Shown here in pieces: positions 11,241-22,357 of a stretch of 64,000 nucleotides of DNA (within the stretch, counting starts at the first letter, position 1; each line of letters begins with the position of its first letter). The notes under the pieces are model-generated. The model saw nothing but the letters and a program-made list of their open reading frames with translations, was not told the origin of the DNA and ran no database searches. The stretch is from positions 16,795,936 through 16,859,935 of the forward strand of contig JAJKFL010000008.1 in assembly GCA_021186555.1 (NCBI GenBank), in the 5' to 3' direction. A program made the translations under genes and the position numbers. Source of the DNA: Reticulitermes speratus. Lineage: Eukaryota > Arthropoda > Insecta > Blattodea > Rhinotermitidae.

Positions 11241-12302
11241 CCCAGAATATTTGAATCTCCGACTTCCTTTCTGCTTTGTCACGTTGTGAGTCCTTTAAGT
11301 TCAAATGTTTAGGATTTTCACTTCCTTATTAGTATATTTCATATCCTGATTCCTTTAGAATTAATCCATAAAGTCGGATTGCTGTGCACATTTGTTTCAG
11401 AAGTTGTGCGTTATTTGGACATGACATAATATTTGGCCCGCTTTGACGCAGTTCTGGGAGCTAGCCTTTAGGATGAGATTGTGCAGTGCTTGAGGCATGA
11501 GCATATGATGGATTCATGATTCCCCACACAGCCAGCCAATTTCTATTGTATGAGAGCATACAGCACCCACCCTGAATCATGGTTATTGTTATTGGTGCCG
11601 CTATTTGAAACAATGAGGTGACAATTTGTCAGGTGGTCATGAGCGAACGGCCATCTGCGAGAACAATACGCTGGCTCATTCAGCCTGATGAATAATGAGA
11701 AGGCATTTTGTGGTTATATGCATCTCGGAGAATATTTTTATATTTAAAAATGGCCTTCACTATATATAACGTTATTATTATTTATTATATTATTACTATT
11801 ACTATTATAAGACTTGTTTACAAGGGGATGAGTGGAAGTTGGAAGATTCCAAATGTTGCTTGGGGGGAAAAAGCGTTTATATGACACAGGTCCTACAACA
11901 AGATATCGCGATACAGGATACTGTTCTTTTATAAGTTCCCGTCTTTTATTATTCTGAAGATACTTTTAAAACATGGCGGTACCTCCATGAATAATATAAT
12001 AATAATAACTCCAGTGATCATAATCCCTCTGGAAACCCTGATAGTCATGCAGTTTGTCAAGAAATTACCCCTTTTAATGGAACTGAGACTTTTATTACCG
12101 TGTTCACAAGATCACAAGACTATACTTCAGTATCCTGTTCTGAACCAGTTTAATCCAATTCGTACCCTTAGATATTACTTGATTAGTAGTAATTGTATGG
12201 GAGTCGCTCAGCAAATAAATATACAGTGCATATATTTTGGGTTCCTCATTTTAAACTGTAGCAGGAACAGTACAGATGTAATTGTATTGCTGGCTCATTA
12301 AT
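11241..12302. other. no gene seen
   Basis: AT-rich. A short (ATT)n/(TTA)n run lies at about 11770-11806 and an (ATA)n run near 11987. A 104-codon plus-strand frame at 11987-12301 has no recognisable domain. Confidence 0.4.
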
Positions 12303-12375
12303 TTTCCCACATAGTTTCCACCACAATTGAGGCATTTATCGAAACATTGGACTAGCATTCATGTTCCCTGTTGAT
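12303..12375 (-). pseudogene. mariner-like transposase C-terminal relic
   Basis: On the minus strand a short stretch reads LVQCFDKCLNCGGNYV. This resembles the extreme C-terminus of mariner-family transposases (pattern LV..x.KC(I/L)..xG.YV). A stop lies just upstream and the catalytic domain is not recognisable, so only a scrap survives. Assignment rests on this one motif; a chance match cannot be excluded. Confidence 0.4.
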
Positions 12376-12715
12376 CGAAGTTCGTGTCCTGTGTTATCAA
12401 ACATCGTGTCACAGCTGTTTCTCTTCGTGATTATCTTTAAACTTTTGTCCGCCAAGATTTTTCGTCGGTGCTAAAAGCAGATGAAAATCGTTCGGCGAAA
12501 AATCTCGTTCATATGATCACAGTGAGCGTAGGTTGTTTATCTACGGATATTAAATGCCATGTAATATTATTTTCTGGCCGACCATCGCACCTTTGTAATT
12601 ATGTGTTTACCTGCACATTGAAGCTCTGAACGATTCAATGTAGCTGTAGAGCCCACGTTTGTATTGTCAAGAGTCTGCAACTTCAGCACGATTATACTGT
12701 ATCCCGACTCAGAAA
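12376..12715. other. no gene seen; possibly decayed transposon
   Basis: It adjoins the mariner-like relic upstream on the minus strand and may be its eroded coding region, but I could not follow a frame through it. Confidence 0.3.
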
Positions 12716-12800
12716 TACAGCAGTCCCTCGGGTCTTCCGGACTATGTGAGAGGAGGGGTGGTCCGGATTACACGAGAGTCCGGACCACCAGTGGAAACTG
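12716..12800. repeat. 11-bp-arm hairpin in a TIR-like CAGTCCCTCG context
   Basis: GGTGGTCCGGA at 12757-12767 is the exact reverse complement of TCCGGACCACC at 12779-12789, with an 11-nt loop. Just upstream, CAGTCCCTCGGGTCTTCCGG resembles the ends of pogo/Tigger-type elements as I recall them. TCCGGATT motifs recur at 13133-13160. This suggests a decayed nonautonomous DNA transposon between about 12718 and 13165; the far end is not identified. Confidence 0.4.
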
Positions 12801-13062
12801 TGGTATTGGTAACATACAAAAAATCATCACTCAGTGCTAAAGTAAAAGTTCTTAAAGCCTAAATACTACACCTAACAGTATATAATAATAATAATAAATA
12901 ATAATGGGACATTCTGTCGCTGTCACTTCACTATAATGGCGAAACGAGAGTGAAGGACAGCTACGACACTCGACAGATCACGTCCTAATGCTGAGGAGTT
13001 GCAGACCGGCTGGCTCTTCCAGCATCACCCACGCCACCAGTCTCAGAGTACAGATTGTCTGA

Positions 13063-13128
13063 GAGCTATAGTTGGCCCAAAATGGCCTTGTCTCAGAGCT
13101 ATAGTTGGCCCAAAATGGCCCGGACTAC
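13063..13128 (+). repeat. 33-bp tandem duplication
   Basis: GAGCTATAGTTGGCCCAAAA begins at 13063 and again at 13096. The two units are nearly identical over 33 bp and look like a recent local duplication. Confidence 0.9.
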
Positions 13129-13578
13129 TCGTGGATCCGGATTGCCGGGTCCGGATTACGTGTTTTTACGTGTTTTTCTAAGTCTGTCCAAGTAAACGCC
13201 TGTCATTAACTGACTTCCAAATACTTTAATACTTACGATTCTGAAAGTCGTTACGTCTCATTCGAACTCCTCATCTGGGATCATATCCATCCATCAATAT
13301 TTCCATCCCCCAGTTTACATTAAATTTTTAATTGTGCTAAGAAAAATTTGTTTTATCGTCGTGTTCCCAAAACCTTTGTTTTTCTCTGATAAGATTTTAT
13401 AGTGCAGAATATGAACTTCATCGCCGTCCTTTCTACTACATTACATTCATTAGTCTGTTATTAAAGTAATCAAAGCCGGGAGCTGAGGCAGTCGGGGAAT
13501 GTATGAAGCTTGGGGAAGATGAAACATAATATACAAATATCAGTAGAAAAATCTCAACGGAAGAGATAGACTTGGAAA
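13129..13578. other. no gene seen
   Basis: Unique AT-rich sequence without recognised repeats beyond the TCCGGATT motifs at its left edge. Confidence 0.35.
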
Positions 13579-13848
13579 ATTTTGATGTACATTTTTTTCT
13601 TGTGGCGCAACAGCCCTACTGGGGCCCAGGCCACCTAATTTTTGAGGTTTCGACATTACACCCAGACACACCACACTTGATAGGACTCCTCTGGAGGAGG
13701 GACCAGTCCGTCGCAGAGACCTCTACCTCACAAGACACAACATTCATAAGAGACATACATCCATGACTCCGGAGGGATTCGAACCCACAATCCCCAGACC
13801 TACGCCTTAGACCGCGTGGCAATTGGCATCTGCATTTTGATGTACATT
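13579..13848 (-). mobile_element. tRNA-Leu-like SINE, family A, with 15-bp TSD
   Basis: The element is 13594-13833, reversed, with a poly-T at its left edge (its A-tail). It is flanked by exact ATTTTGATGTACATT at 13579-13593 and 13834-13848. B-box GGGATTCGAACCC is visible in reverse near 13770-13785. The 5' head is truncated or mutated relative to the 8057 copy. Confidence 0.95.
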
Positions 13849-13969
13849 GGAGAATAATATTAAAAACTGATATTTATGGACAGATACCAGTAACACCCTG
13901 TTGTGAACACGTTAATTAACTTTGGGGGTCCATAAAGTGCAGAGAATTTCTTATTCGGTTGAAAGACTC

Positions 13970-14160
13970 TTACCTTCTCAGGAAGGCCGCTACTCCTTGG
14001 AGTATGGACTGGGTGCAGTTGGCTCAGGATAGTTTCCAGTACGAGCTGTTTTGAAAGTGCTAATGAATATTAGGTTACCACGAAAGCCGGGACATTTCTC
14101 GAATATCTCACTAAGTATTGGCCCCTCCATGTGAACTCTGTACCATGAGTTTGTCATCAT
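13970..14160 (+). mobile_element. two adjoining LINE 3' fragments (family L)
   Basis: 13972-14004 matches the extreme 3' end of family L (CTTCTCAGGAAGG, then a GGAGT end). From 14006 a second fragment reads DWVQLAQDS, the C-terminal part of the same family's reverse-transcriptase ORF, and continues to about 14090. The two pieces are out of order, so they come from two copies or from a rearrangement. Confidence 0.55.
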
Positions 14161-15005
14161 CCTGTTCATTCCTGTCACTGAAATTTAGTCACCTAGGAGC
14201 TTACTCAACAGTTTTCAAACCCCCTCAGCGGTGGAAATATATATGTGTATAAAGTTAATATTTAAACTCTCCTGGATGTTTAGTTGTACCAAGATCGTAG
14301 TATTGAAAAACGTTAGAGCAAATTCATACAAAACGAAATGCAAGTGGGAAAATCATGTGGAGATAATTGTGCAGAGTTTAGGGAAGTTGGGACGAGACGT
14401 TGTAAACAGAAATAACTTATTGCATAGAATAATTTAGATTACATTATAACAGTTGGTATGCATAATACATAGTATCAGATAAACGATGGATATTGGTAGA
14501 TAATACGTATATTGAACGTGTAGTAATAAAATCCTGGTGTTAACAGTCACATCCTTAACAATGTACTTTATACTCAACAAATCAAAATGATTTGATTTGT
14601 TTAAAGTCGTCTAGACATGAACTCGGTAATCGGCCATGTGGTTTGTGTGATTCGACGTAGTTAAACGCAGAATAACATCAACGTAGCTACAAAGGAACCC
14701 TCCAAATGTGCCTACTGTACACTGTGCTCTGGCCCACTTCATATACAGTTGTAGGCAGCGCCGGACTAACGCCGGGCCAGCCGGGCATCTTCCCGGGGCG
14801 CCCACATATCTCGGGCCTGTCCTCGTTGTAGGAACTCTCCGAATATGACTACAGATAACGTATTTCCTTATCAACAGTCTTGCAACTTGAGTTCCTTTTT
14901 AAGCATAAGTAATAAGCCTTATATTCCATAGGCTGTAGGATACATTTATTCTGCGTGTGTAAGAATGTTTGTTAACTGCGAAACGGGAGGTTATCGTTGG
15001 AGTGA
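14161..15005. other. no gene seen; small GC-rich island
   Basis: Mostly unique. 14755-14810 is GC-rich (GCCGGGCCAGCCGGGCATC, then CCCGGGGCGCCC) and may be a repeat fragment I cannot name. The 87-codon frame across it has no known domain. Confidence 0.35.
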
Positions 15006-15007
15006 CT

Positions 15008-15135
15008 GTGATACTAAGTGACGCCGTGTAGTCTGGTAGATATGTACCGCCGTTTTAGATAAACCCGCTGTACACATGTACCTTGATTGAAGGCAGCGGG
15101 TTCCCTTGAAACGTCGGTACACAGCATCACATCCG
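15008..15135 (+). repeat. ribozyme-like repeat family, one copy
   Basis: The left part has GTGACGCCGTGTAGTCTGG and GTACCGCCGTTTTAG, the conserved outer module of the family (also at 11080, 37528, 38245 and 58692). The right part holds the core annotated at 15077-15121 and ends with an inverted copy of the outer module (CAGCATCACATCCGAG). The overall plan is again an inverted pair. Confidence 0.6.
15077..15121 (+). ncRNA. hammerhead-ribozyme-like core (candidate)
   Basis: TGTACC at 15077-15082 is exactly complementary to GGTACA at 15116-15121, giving a 6-bp stem I. Between them are TTGATTGA (an altered CUGANGA), a possible stem II region, TTGAAA and ACGT with the GTC triplet at 15113-15115, directly before stem I's 3' strand. 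Stem I uses other bases than in the 10802 copy yet still pairs, which is why I list it. The core is imperfect, so activity is doubtful. Confidence 0.3.
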
Positions 15136-16549
15136 AGGGGACAGTCGTCAGTTTTCTTGAAATTTGTTAGTAGTACTTGTTATTGGGAGATTCTTTCCGA
15201 TGTTTTGGATCAGCTTCTTACATTACACATTCCTAGTGACTAGAGCCACTGTTGCTAATTCCTCTCGTAGCCTACAAGTCTAAGGGCGGAACTTGGAACT
15301 TGGACGGATACAAATGGATGAACAGATTTTTTTCAAAACAAGTAGCGAGCGCATTCTGTGGTCCGGATGTCGCCAACTTTTCACATCTGTCACACAACCG
15401 CATTACACCCAATTTGCAGATGCTTTAAAGCGCTGAGCATATCTTGATATAAATGTTCTTCAAGAAGCAGTTTATTGCAGCTCGTGTAAGACATTTTGAT
15501 TTGCATGAGTGGGAAGGAAGAATTATTAACATGACGTGAATGCAGAAATGTTCGAGAGTACTGCATGGGAAACATACAGGAGTAGTATAGTTCTGTAATA
15601 TCCTTAGGATGCTAGCTATTATCACATTTAGAATTATTTAATTCGTGGACTTCGGCCATCATCTAGCGTTAAAATAATAACAAAAGTTAAAAATTAATAA
15701 GACATAATGTGTCAAAGGAAAGAGTCGGAAGACGGGAAGCAATCATGTCTCCGAAACCAGTTATTTAATAATTCAGTTTTAATTGGTTAAGGTGTTAACT
15801 CATCAGCCCAGAGGCCAATTAAAAAATCAGGATAAATGCAAACTTGAATGATGACAAAAGGAACAAAACAAAACAAAACAAATAAACGCCAATTACTTAA
15901 CAGATGCTTGGAAAAACAAAGTGCACTGAAATGTTGATAAATCAGTCAGCAGGAATAAGAATAAGAAGGAAAGATGATGATGATATTAATAATAATAATT
16001 TAACACGAGACGAAGGACAAAGTCTGTGAATTAAATGATTCCTAATATAGGACTAGCTTTTTAAATCATTCACTGTTTGGAATTTGTCCATCAATCCGTT
16101 TTTAAAATTAAAATTAAAAGAAATATACGTGGATATAATCGGTCTCCGTCTTCAGGCAGAAGATTTGAACACCTAGTCAGCTGGGCTTTTCTCAATCCCT
16201 AAGCCTAGAATACTGACCCGGTCCCAGAAACCCTGCGTTATATTCTTTACTTTAAGCACAGTATGATGGGAAAAGTTCAAATGATGAATGATCGCGTATG
16301 TGATACACCGTCGTCAAAATCCCATAGACTTTTTCTTTAACATGTGCTTTGTTATTTATTCGTTAGTGAATCACAACGCTCTGTCGACTGCTGAGATTAT
16401 GTAACGTAAGTTACTATTATGTGTTTTGTATTCTGATGCGACATGGTCGTTGTGAATAGTAAGTCAGTAGGTTTATGAAAGTAATCGTTCGTCGGTTTTT
16501 TTCATGATACTGTTCCAGCAGTTGTCAGGAGTGAGGGCACAAATTACGA
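15136..16549. other. no gene seen
   Basis: AT-rich. Short simple runs occur (AACAAAACAAAAC near 15865; AATAATAAT near 15987). Minus frames of 61-66 codons near 15390-15625 have no recognisable domain. Confidence 0.4.
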
Positions 16550-16675
16550 ATATTCCGATCAGAGGACGGATATCCCAGAGGGAATTAGATCGTGGTATCA
16601 TCTGCAAGCTAGGCAGGAGAGTCATATCCGTGCCTTTCCGTTTGGCTGAATGTTATTACAGTACGTCTTCAAGAA
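16550..16675 (+). pseudogene. possible Tc1-like transposase N-terminal relic
   Basis: A frame reads RGRISQRELDRGIICKL. This is reminiscent of the N-terminal helix-turn-helix of Tc1-type transposases (pattern ..S..E..RG.I..L...G). The similarity is short and no DDE domain follows. It could be chance. Confidence 0.25.
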
Positions 16676-17468
16676 ACAGACTGTGATGATGTGATGTAGA
16701 TTGAATTGACAGGGCTGGCTTTGTAGCGGCCATTTGTGTCATCGGTGCTGTACTTTTAAATTATTTTACTATAAAGTTATTTGGTTTCGTTGGTTAAGTT
16801 TTGTTTGTTTAGATTACTTCGTTTGTAGTGGTTGGTTTATTGATATATATGAATTATTTATATTTCTCTAAAGCTTTAAGGAACTTTAACTTTTCGAAAG
16901 GGAGAGGGTCATGTAGGCCTAAATTATATTTGTATTTTAAAACATCGGTCCCCATTCCAAAAACAAAACACGAATGCATTGTTAAAAATAATCAATTTTG
17001 TGAGATTTATTGACACATTCTTTGAATTTTCTATGAAACTGAAATATGTCTTGCGTGTAAAATATCAAGACACTAAATATTCTAGCAAGCAGAATAATGG
17101 GAAAATGTTCATGCAAGCTGAAACGTTTCTGAATTTGTGTTGGAAAGTTGTCACAAAAGTTGCAGAATTGTAAGCTGGGCCAGATGTTTTTATGATGATC
17201 AAATCATAAACGATGTGATGTAGCTGGCATGTAGCATGCGTGGGGTACATAAGGAATACAAAAAGCGGGGTGTGGCTGTGTCGGGGACACGGCCGTGTGT
17301 TTAACGTGAATACGTGTACGTTAACGGGTAATATTTTGTTTCAGCGTATTATATGTATGTCATAATCATTGCTTAACAGTAAGAAGTCCTTCGTATCTGC
17401 ATGTTTTATTGATGATGGCAACATGTTTCTTTAGTCGGGTTCAGGAAACAATTGAAGTAAACAAATCA
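16676..17468. other. no gene seen
   Basis: Unique-looking sequence with 60-65-codon frames lacking known motifs. Confidence 0.4.
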
Positions 17469-17981
17469 TTAGTGTGTTATAATTTTATTAATGATAGGTC
17501 TGTGATACGAAAAGTACGATACAAATGGCATGCAGGATACATCGAGATTACTAAGCAGCGTTAAGTGTTTTCCCTTTGGTGGCTTCAAGGAGCGCAGAAA
17601 CCATAGACGGTCACACACGTTACCCTTATGTCCGAATGGATTGTTGACAAACGTTGTAGTGAAACGTGCACTAGCTGCTGCCGAATGTGTCGTCATAATC
17701 GGCGATCGCACACAACCGATGTCTATACAGCCCGGCGTTGATACACAAGCGATTACATCATCGACTTGCATAGGCCCGGCCGCCCCAGCGTCAGATGTAC
17801 CTGCGCAGTCGTTGATCCGCTCGGACGCCCTCATTGTTTTACGTTCCCGGCACCGCCACACTGTATGATATGGTGTTTTATGGGTATCACTGGATAGCTG
17901 TTGAGAAGCCTTTTCCAACCGTATACGATTTATATATTTCGAATTGGCTTTTTGACGAGTATAGGCCGACATTGTATTCAT
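17469..17981 (-). pseudogene. Helitron-like protein N-terminal fragment
   Basis: A 170-codon open frame, GC-richer than its surroundings. Residues about 105-145 read ..FTTTFVNNPFGHKGNVCDRLWFLRSLKPP.. (abbreviated). This strongly recalls the Cys-containing 'NPFG..CNVCDRLWF' segment upstream of the helicase-like region in arthropod Helitron-type ORFs. The Arg-rich first 60 residues also fit that family's N-terminus. After about residue 148 the frame loses resemblance and ends, so this is a truncated or frameshifted remnant without Rep or helicase motifs. The first Cys of the usual CxxC pair appears replaced by Gly. Family assignment is from memory of the motif. Confidence 0.5.
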
Positions 17982-18099
17982 TTTCTTAAATTTTTAACTT
18001 TAACACCATATACATTCACCATAAGTATTCCACACTCATGTTTTGTGTACGCAATAGATAAATATTGAGGAGAGCTGTAAATTGAAACTGAAACGAGCG

Positions 18100-18218
18100 T
18101 CGTAGCTTCTCCGAGTCAAAATGTATACTAAACCGAAAGTATGTGACGCGACGAAACGACCTGAAAATGGCGGCGCCTCCCCCTCCGCCGCGCGCGAGGC
18201 GTCACAGTCCCCACTCAA
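18100..18218. promoter_or_regulatory. short CpG-rich spot with YY1/Pho-like site
   Basis: In an AT-rich neighbourhood, 18145-18205 is dense in CpG (GACGCGACGAAACGACC, then CCGCCGCGCGCGAGGCGTC). It contains AAAATGGCGGC at about 18164-18174, the consensus-type site for YY1 or its insect homologue Pleiohomeotic. No TATA box, initiator or downstream coding exon is evident. A promoter or Polycomb-type element is possible, but so is a GC-rich fragment of a lost transposon. Confidence 0.25.
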
Positions 18219-19192
18219 CGTTATGAATTCTTTGATCCTTTAACTATCGAGTGGTGTAATTACATTTTGGATGTAGATGATAGATATGTAGCTGCAATGC
18301 CAAACTGTATCCCCCAATTTTGTTATCATCAGTTTTCTGAATTGGCTCCCACTACGGAAGCAAATGTAAAGACGTATTCACGTCAAAATATACAGCTAGA
18401 AAATTTAACATAGAATGCCACCATGGAGACGAATACTTAAATGGAAGAATAATATTAAAATAAGCGTTAGGATTATGTAGACTGTATTTACCTGACGGGA
18501 TGGGACCTAGTGGCTAGGTGTAAAGAAAACATTAATAAAACTTCTGATTCAAAAAGGCAGTTTTCTTTACCAGCTGAGAGACTTTCAGGTTTTCAGGAAT
18601 TATTCTTTTCCGTAGAGTTACGCATTAAAACTTCTAGGTTAAATGGGGAGAGACTATAATATGTTTTCTTTACTGTAATATCTATTCAATAGAATGGACC
18701 AAGAGCAACTAAATTAAAATCCACTTTCGCCAAAAACATGATAATATTTTCGCCTGCAGCACATGTACACATTGAAGTTTACTCATCTGAATTCTCACGT
18801 GCCAGAAGGCTCTATATATCCTGCAGGGTGGCATGAACCTCACACCATGCGGTTGTTTCACGTCACTGTTCGACTCATCCGAGCTCACTTTACGGTCCTC
18901 TCACTTTAACCACGTACTCATTTTTATAGACAGATTTCCATAGGGTTCATTCTTCTGTCTTCTCAGCTACCATCTGCACAAGTGCCGTGCGATGAGCGTG
19001 ATCTGCGAATTTGTTTTATGCATTTAAGCCTTTTAAGCGCAGTGGCCACTCTGCAAATTAGTATGTCCAACATTAAAGAACAGAACTTTACACTTTTCCC
19101 ATAAAATGTATTTAAGCATAGCACTAGCTTCAAAAATGCATCCACACTACTGGAAAAAATCTTCCACCATGTTCTGTCTGGAAGTGATTTTT
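18219..19192. other. no gene seen
   Basis: Unique AT-rich sequence; nothing recognisable. Confidence 0.4.
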
Positions 19193-19335
19193 AGGCGCGT
19201 TCGCAAAAACGTGAAAAACGACTATTAGCTTCCTCATATGTCCTACCGTCCCTGTGGTTGTTGGCATATAACAACTCGTCTCCCATTGGAGGGATTTTCG
19301 TAAAGTTTATTGATTTACAGATGGCCTTTGCCACA
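19193..19335 (-). mobile_element. MITE-like family F, terminal fragment
   Basis: It starts with the terminal motif AGGCGCGTTCGC at about 19193 and continues CGACTATTAGCTTCCTCAT and GGATTTTCGTAAAG. These match the reverse complement of the 3' end of the 56243-56761 copy. The element is cut off after about 140 bp. Confidence 0.7.
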
Positions 19336-20737
19336 TTTCCTTACTCCCCCTGTAAATGCCGATTCGCCGATACACCCTGCGTTAAAGAGCAAAAGAGATG
19401 GATGTTTGGGTTTTGGAAAAATGGGGCCACTAACTGGGATCAACCAGTGGCGCTTTCGGGTTCTCGACTTCCGTGGCTGGTGAGCGTAGTTGTGGTGTCA
19501 ACCGTTCGGGGCTGCATGTTAACCACCGTGCGTGATCTGGGCCCTTATTATGTACATGACTGGAAATATTGTACGTACTATTGTACATCGTACATTCAAC
19601 TTGAACAGTACTTTTTGTCTGCGGTAGTTAAACCTGGAAATCACTTTTCAATACTGCCTGCTAATGACACCTTGTAGCTAGATGTCTTGGGTAATAGACC
19701 GAATGTGTTTTTCAGATTTATGGATTTATTTTCACCTCGAATTATTGCCAATACCATTTTTCCAAACATAATTTATTATTAATTTGTAAAAGTAACCGTA
19801 CCTGCCGAAGGGGTGTGCTTCGTTTTGTTTCTCCAAACTTTATACCTTATATTATTTTGCAAACGTTGGTATATTTTGCAGATTTTTTCAAATTATGGAT
19901 TTATTTTTACCAAGCACTATTTTAAATGTAGGTTTTCAAAACATAGCTAATTATTTATTAATTATTTATAACAGTTTTCGTACATGCCGTTGGAAAGCAC
20001 TTATAAGAGTAACTGCTGAATCACTGCCAGTTTTTAAGAAAATGATGAAAGACCAAGAAAAGGCATACTGTAGGTAAATGACTGAAGAAAAAGAAGAGAA
20101 GAAAGGAATACATGTTTCATTACGTCTAGTTTCCTCTTGAAGAGCATTTTCCAATTTCGAGATGCTTTCTTTTAGAGTTCGCTAGTTCAAAGAGGATCTG
20201 TGGTGGCATTTATTGCAAGCGAAACCTTGTATGGAGATATGTCATAGACATAACGGAATCTAAAAATTCTCGATGAAATATCAATCTCCATGTTCTGACA
20301 AGTACGCTATAGAAAGTAAACTAACCATTCTTAACGTGATTTCTATTTTCATTTTTCTTTTTTCTTTGTTTCTTATGTTATTTTCCTGCCTATTTTCCTT
20401 TATTCATTTTTTCGTCTCCCTTTCTTTGTCCTTTGTCTCATTTCTCCGCCTTTTGCTCTTTTCACGTTGCTTAGATCATTTCATTTATGATATTTTTCTG
20501 CAAGGTCAATAAATTACACGTCATAAACAAACCTTCACGTTCATACATTAAAGAGTGTGTGGCCAGGCTGCAATCCGCCGAAGGTTTGTGTCAGCAGAGT
20601 AAACTGTGGTGATAGGTAGAGCAGATTTTAACAGAATGTGTCTGTCTGACAGTTTTGTAATCCAAAGAAATCTATGACAGAACTGTCGTTATATACATGG
20701 TAAACTATCATCACAAGGTTGTGTTGGGAAGGCACAA
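19336..20737. other. no gene seen; pyrimidine tract
   Basis: 20343-20470 is a long C/T-dominated tract on the plus strand, which explains the Phe/Leu/Ser-rich 79-codon frame there. The 139-codon plus-strand frame at 19258-19677 begins inside the family F fragment and shows no known domain. Confidence 0.45.
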
Positions 20738-20781
20738 TTTGAATTACAATTTGTCATGATTATGACAAATTGTAATTCAAA
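20738..20781. repeat. perfect 20-bp inverted repeat, 4-nt loop
   Basis: TTTGAATTACAATTTGTCAT (20738-20757), loop GATT, then its exact reverse complement at 20762-20781. The transcript would form an uninterrupted hairpin from either strand. It is too short for a typical pre-miRNA. It may be a cruciform-prone site or the scar of a palindromic insertion. Confidence 0.95.
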
Positions 20782-22357
20782 ATAATATTTTTGTAACTGT
20801 AGACAGCCAAATGACATCTGGGCTAATGAGGAATTGCATTCATGCTGATTATTGCGGTCAGTTTTACTGAAAAGTACAAATTTATAAAGCCCTGATTTGG
20901 GCATTTCTTATGCAACACTGCGTGGATTATTTCAAAGAAATTTCGCCATAGGCGTTGGCCCTGCTACTTTGCCCGGCTGTCCGGTGTCTAACTTGATTGT
21001 TACTGGGATGTGATGAACTCATGGCTACATCACCTGTCCTGTGTGTTCTGCAGTAACTGTTCTGGCTCACTGAATTTCAAACGGTGACATATTACCACAC
21101 CCCTTCATACCTTTCAGGTCATATCGCAATAGCCACACTTTTCGCGCAGAGGTGCCATATTTGTTGCAGCAAAAAGAGGACATTTTGCAATAACTTTATT
21201 TTCTTTCAAATACGCCTCATTTGTGTATGAAACATGACATACAATTTAAATATAATTTGTACCCAAGCACACACTTTTTTTTCGGTCAAACCGAAAAGGA
21301 GACGACCATATTAGTACGATATCTCGCTTTGACTTTAGGCAAACGAGGTCTTGTCTGTCGTTAATATCTTATTATGAACAGATTTTGTCCACCCTCCGCC
21401 GAGTGTCATCGTAAGTTTTTTTTATTGGGAGCCTGGAAAATGATACAATGGGTCAGTATTTTATCGTTACGATTTGGTTTTTATAATGAATAAAATATCT
21501 TGTTGCAACACTAAAATAGCAGGAGAGAAGTGGTAACATGTTTCCATCGAACTCAAAATCCGTCCACTTGATATCATGTTGTACAAATAAGAGTGCGTTC
21601 TTTCAAACCTTAACAGTGTAACATTTTGAAGAAAGTTGCAATAAGATGACTTCTGCCTTAGTAATTTTGCATTAGTATTTATTAAATGGTCAAGTAAAAT
21701 TGTTGTTAGCTTTTGTGAATTTCTACCTCCTCCCACCTCTCTGTATTCTCCGCCTACCCTCAACTATACAATTCCTCATAGTTTACTGTCCCTAAGATGA
21801 AGTGATTGAGGGACATTTCGAAAATTGGGGTTAATCGTATTGGTATTTGAGGATACAAGGAAATATGGACTAGAAAGTAAAATTGCAAGAAGTAATTACA
21901 ATGAAATTTTTATCTCGAAACATATACCACATTTAATTCGTATAACTTATGTACTTGCAGCTGAATTTTCTAAAACATACAAAGTTTTGTGTGTCCAATT
22001 CAAGTTTTGTTCCGTTTCAGCGTTACCGTCACCTGCCTGCTCTCTCATCAAGTATTCAACATGGGACGAAGTCAAACACTCGGACTTAGGAGTGTCGTCA
22101 AGTCTGGATTTCACCCCGGCCTTCATTACACGTATGCGGTAAGCCATCCATTACATTAAGCATTGTTCCCTTCACAGAGCGATATATTAGCCAATACAGT
22201 GTATTGATCTCTCTTTATTGTGTTCCGTTTCTTATATTGAATTTTTGGCTTGTGCGCAATTGAAGTGCAAACCTGCATGCAATAACTTCGCCATGTCCGT
22301 CTGTCTGTCTGCTGTCTGCGTGTAAGCATAATAGCTCAACTTCTGAATGCATAGTTA
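20782..22357. other. no gene seen; possible family F scrap
   Basis: Mostly unique. 22262-22330 (ATAACTTCGCCATGTCCG, then repeated GTCT) weakly resembles the end of family F in reverse. A 105-codon frame at 21825-22142 has no recognised domain. Confidence 0.35.

Noticed and set aside
10665-11289. Frames of 94 and 137 codons across the foldback
   Set aside because: They run through inverted and direct repeat modules and contain no domain.
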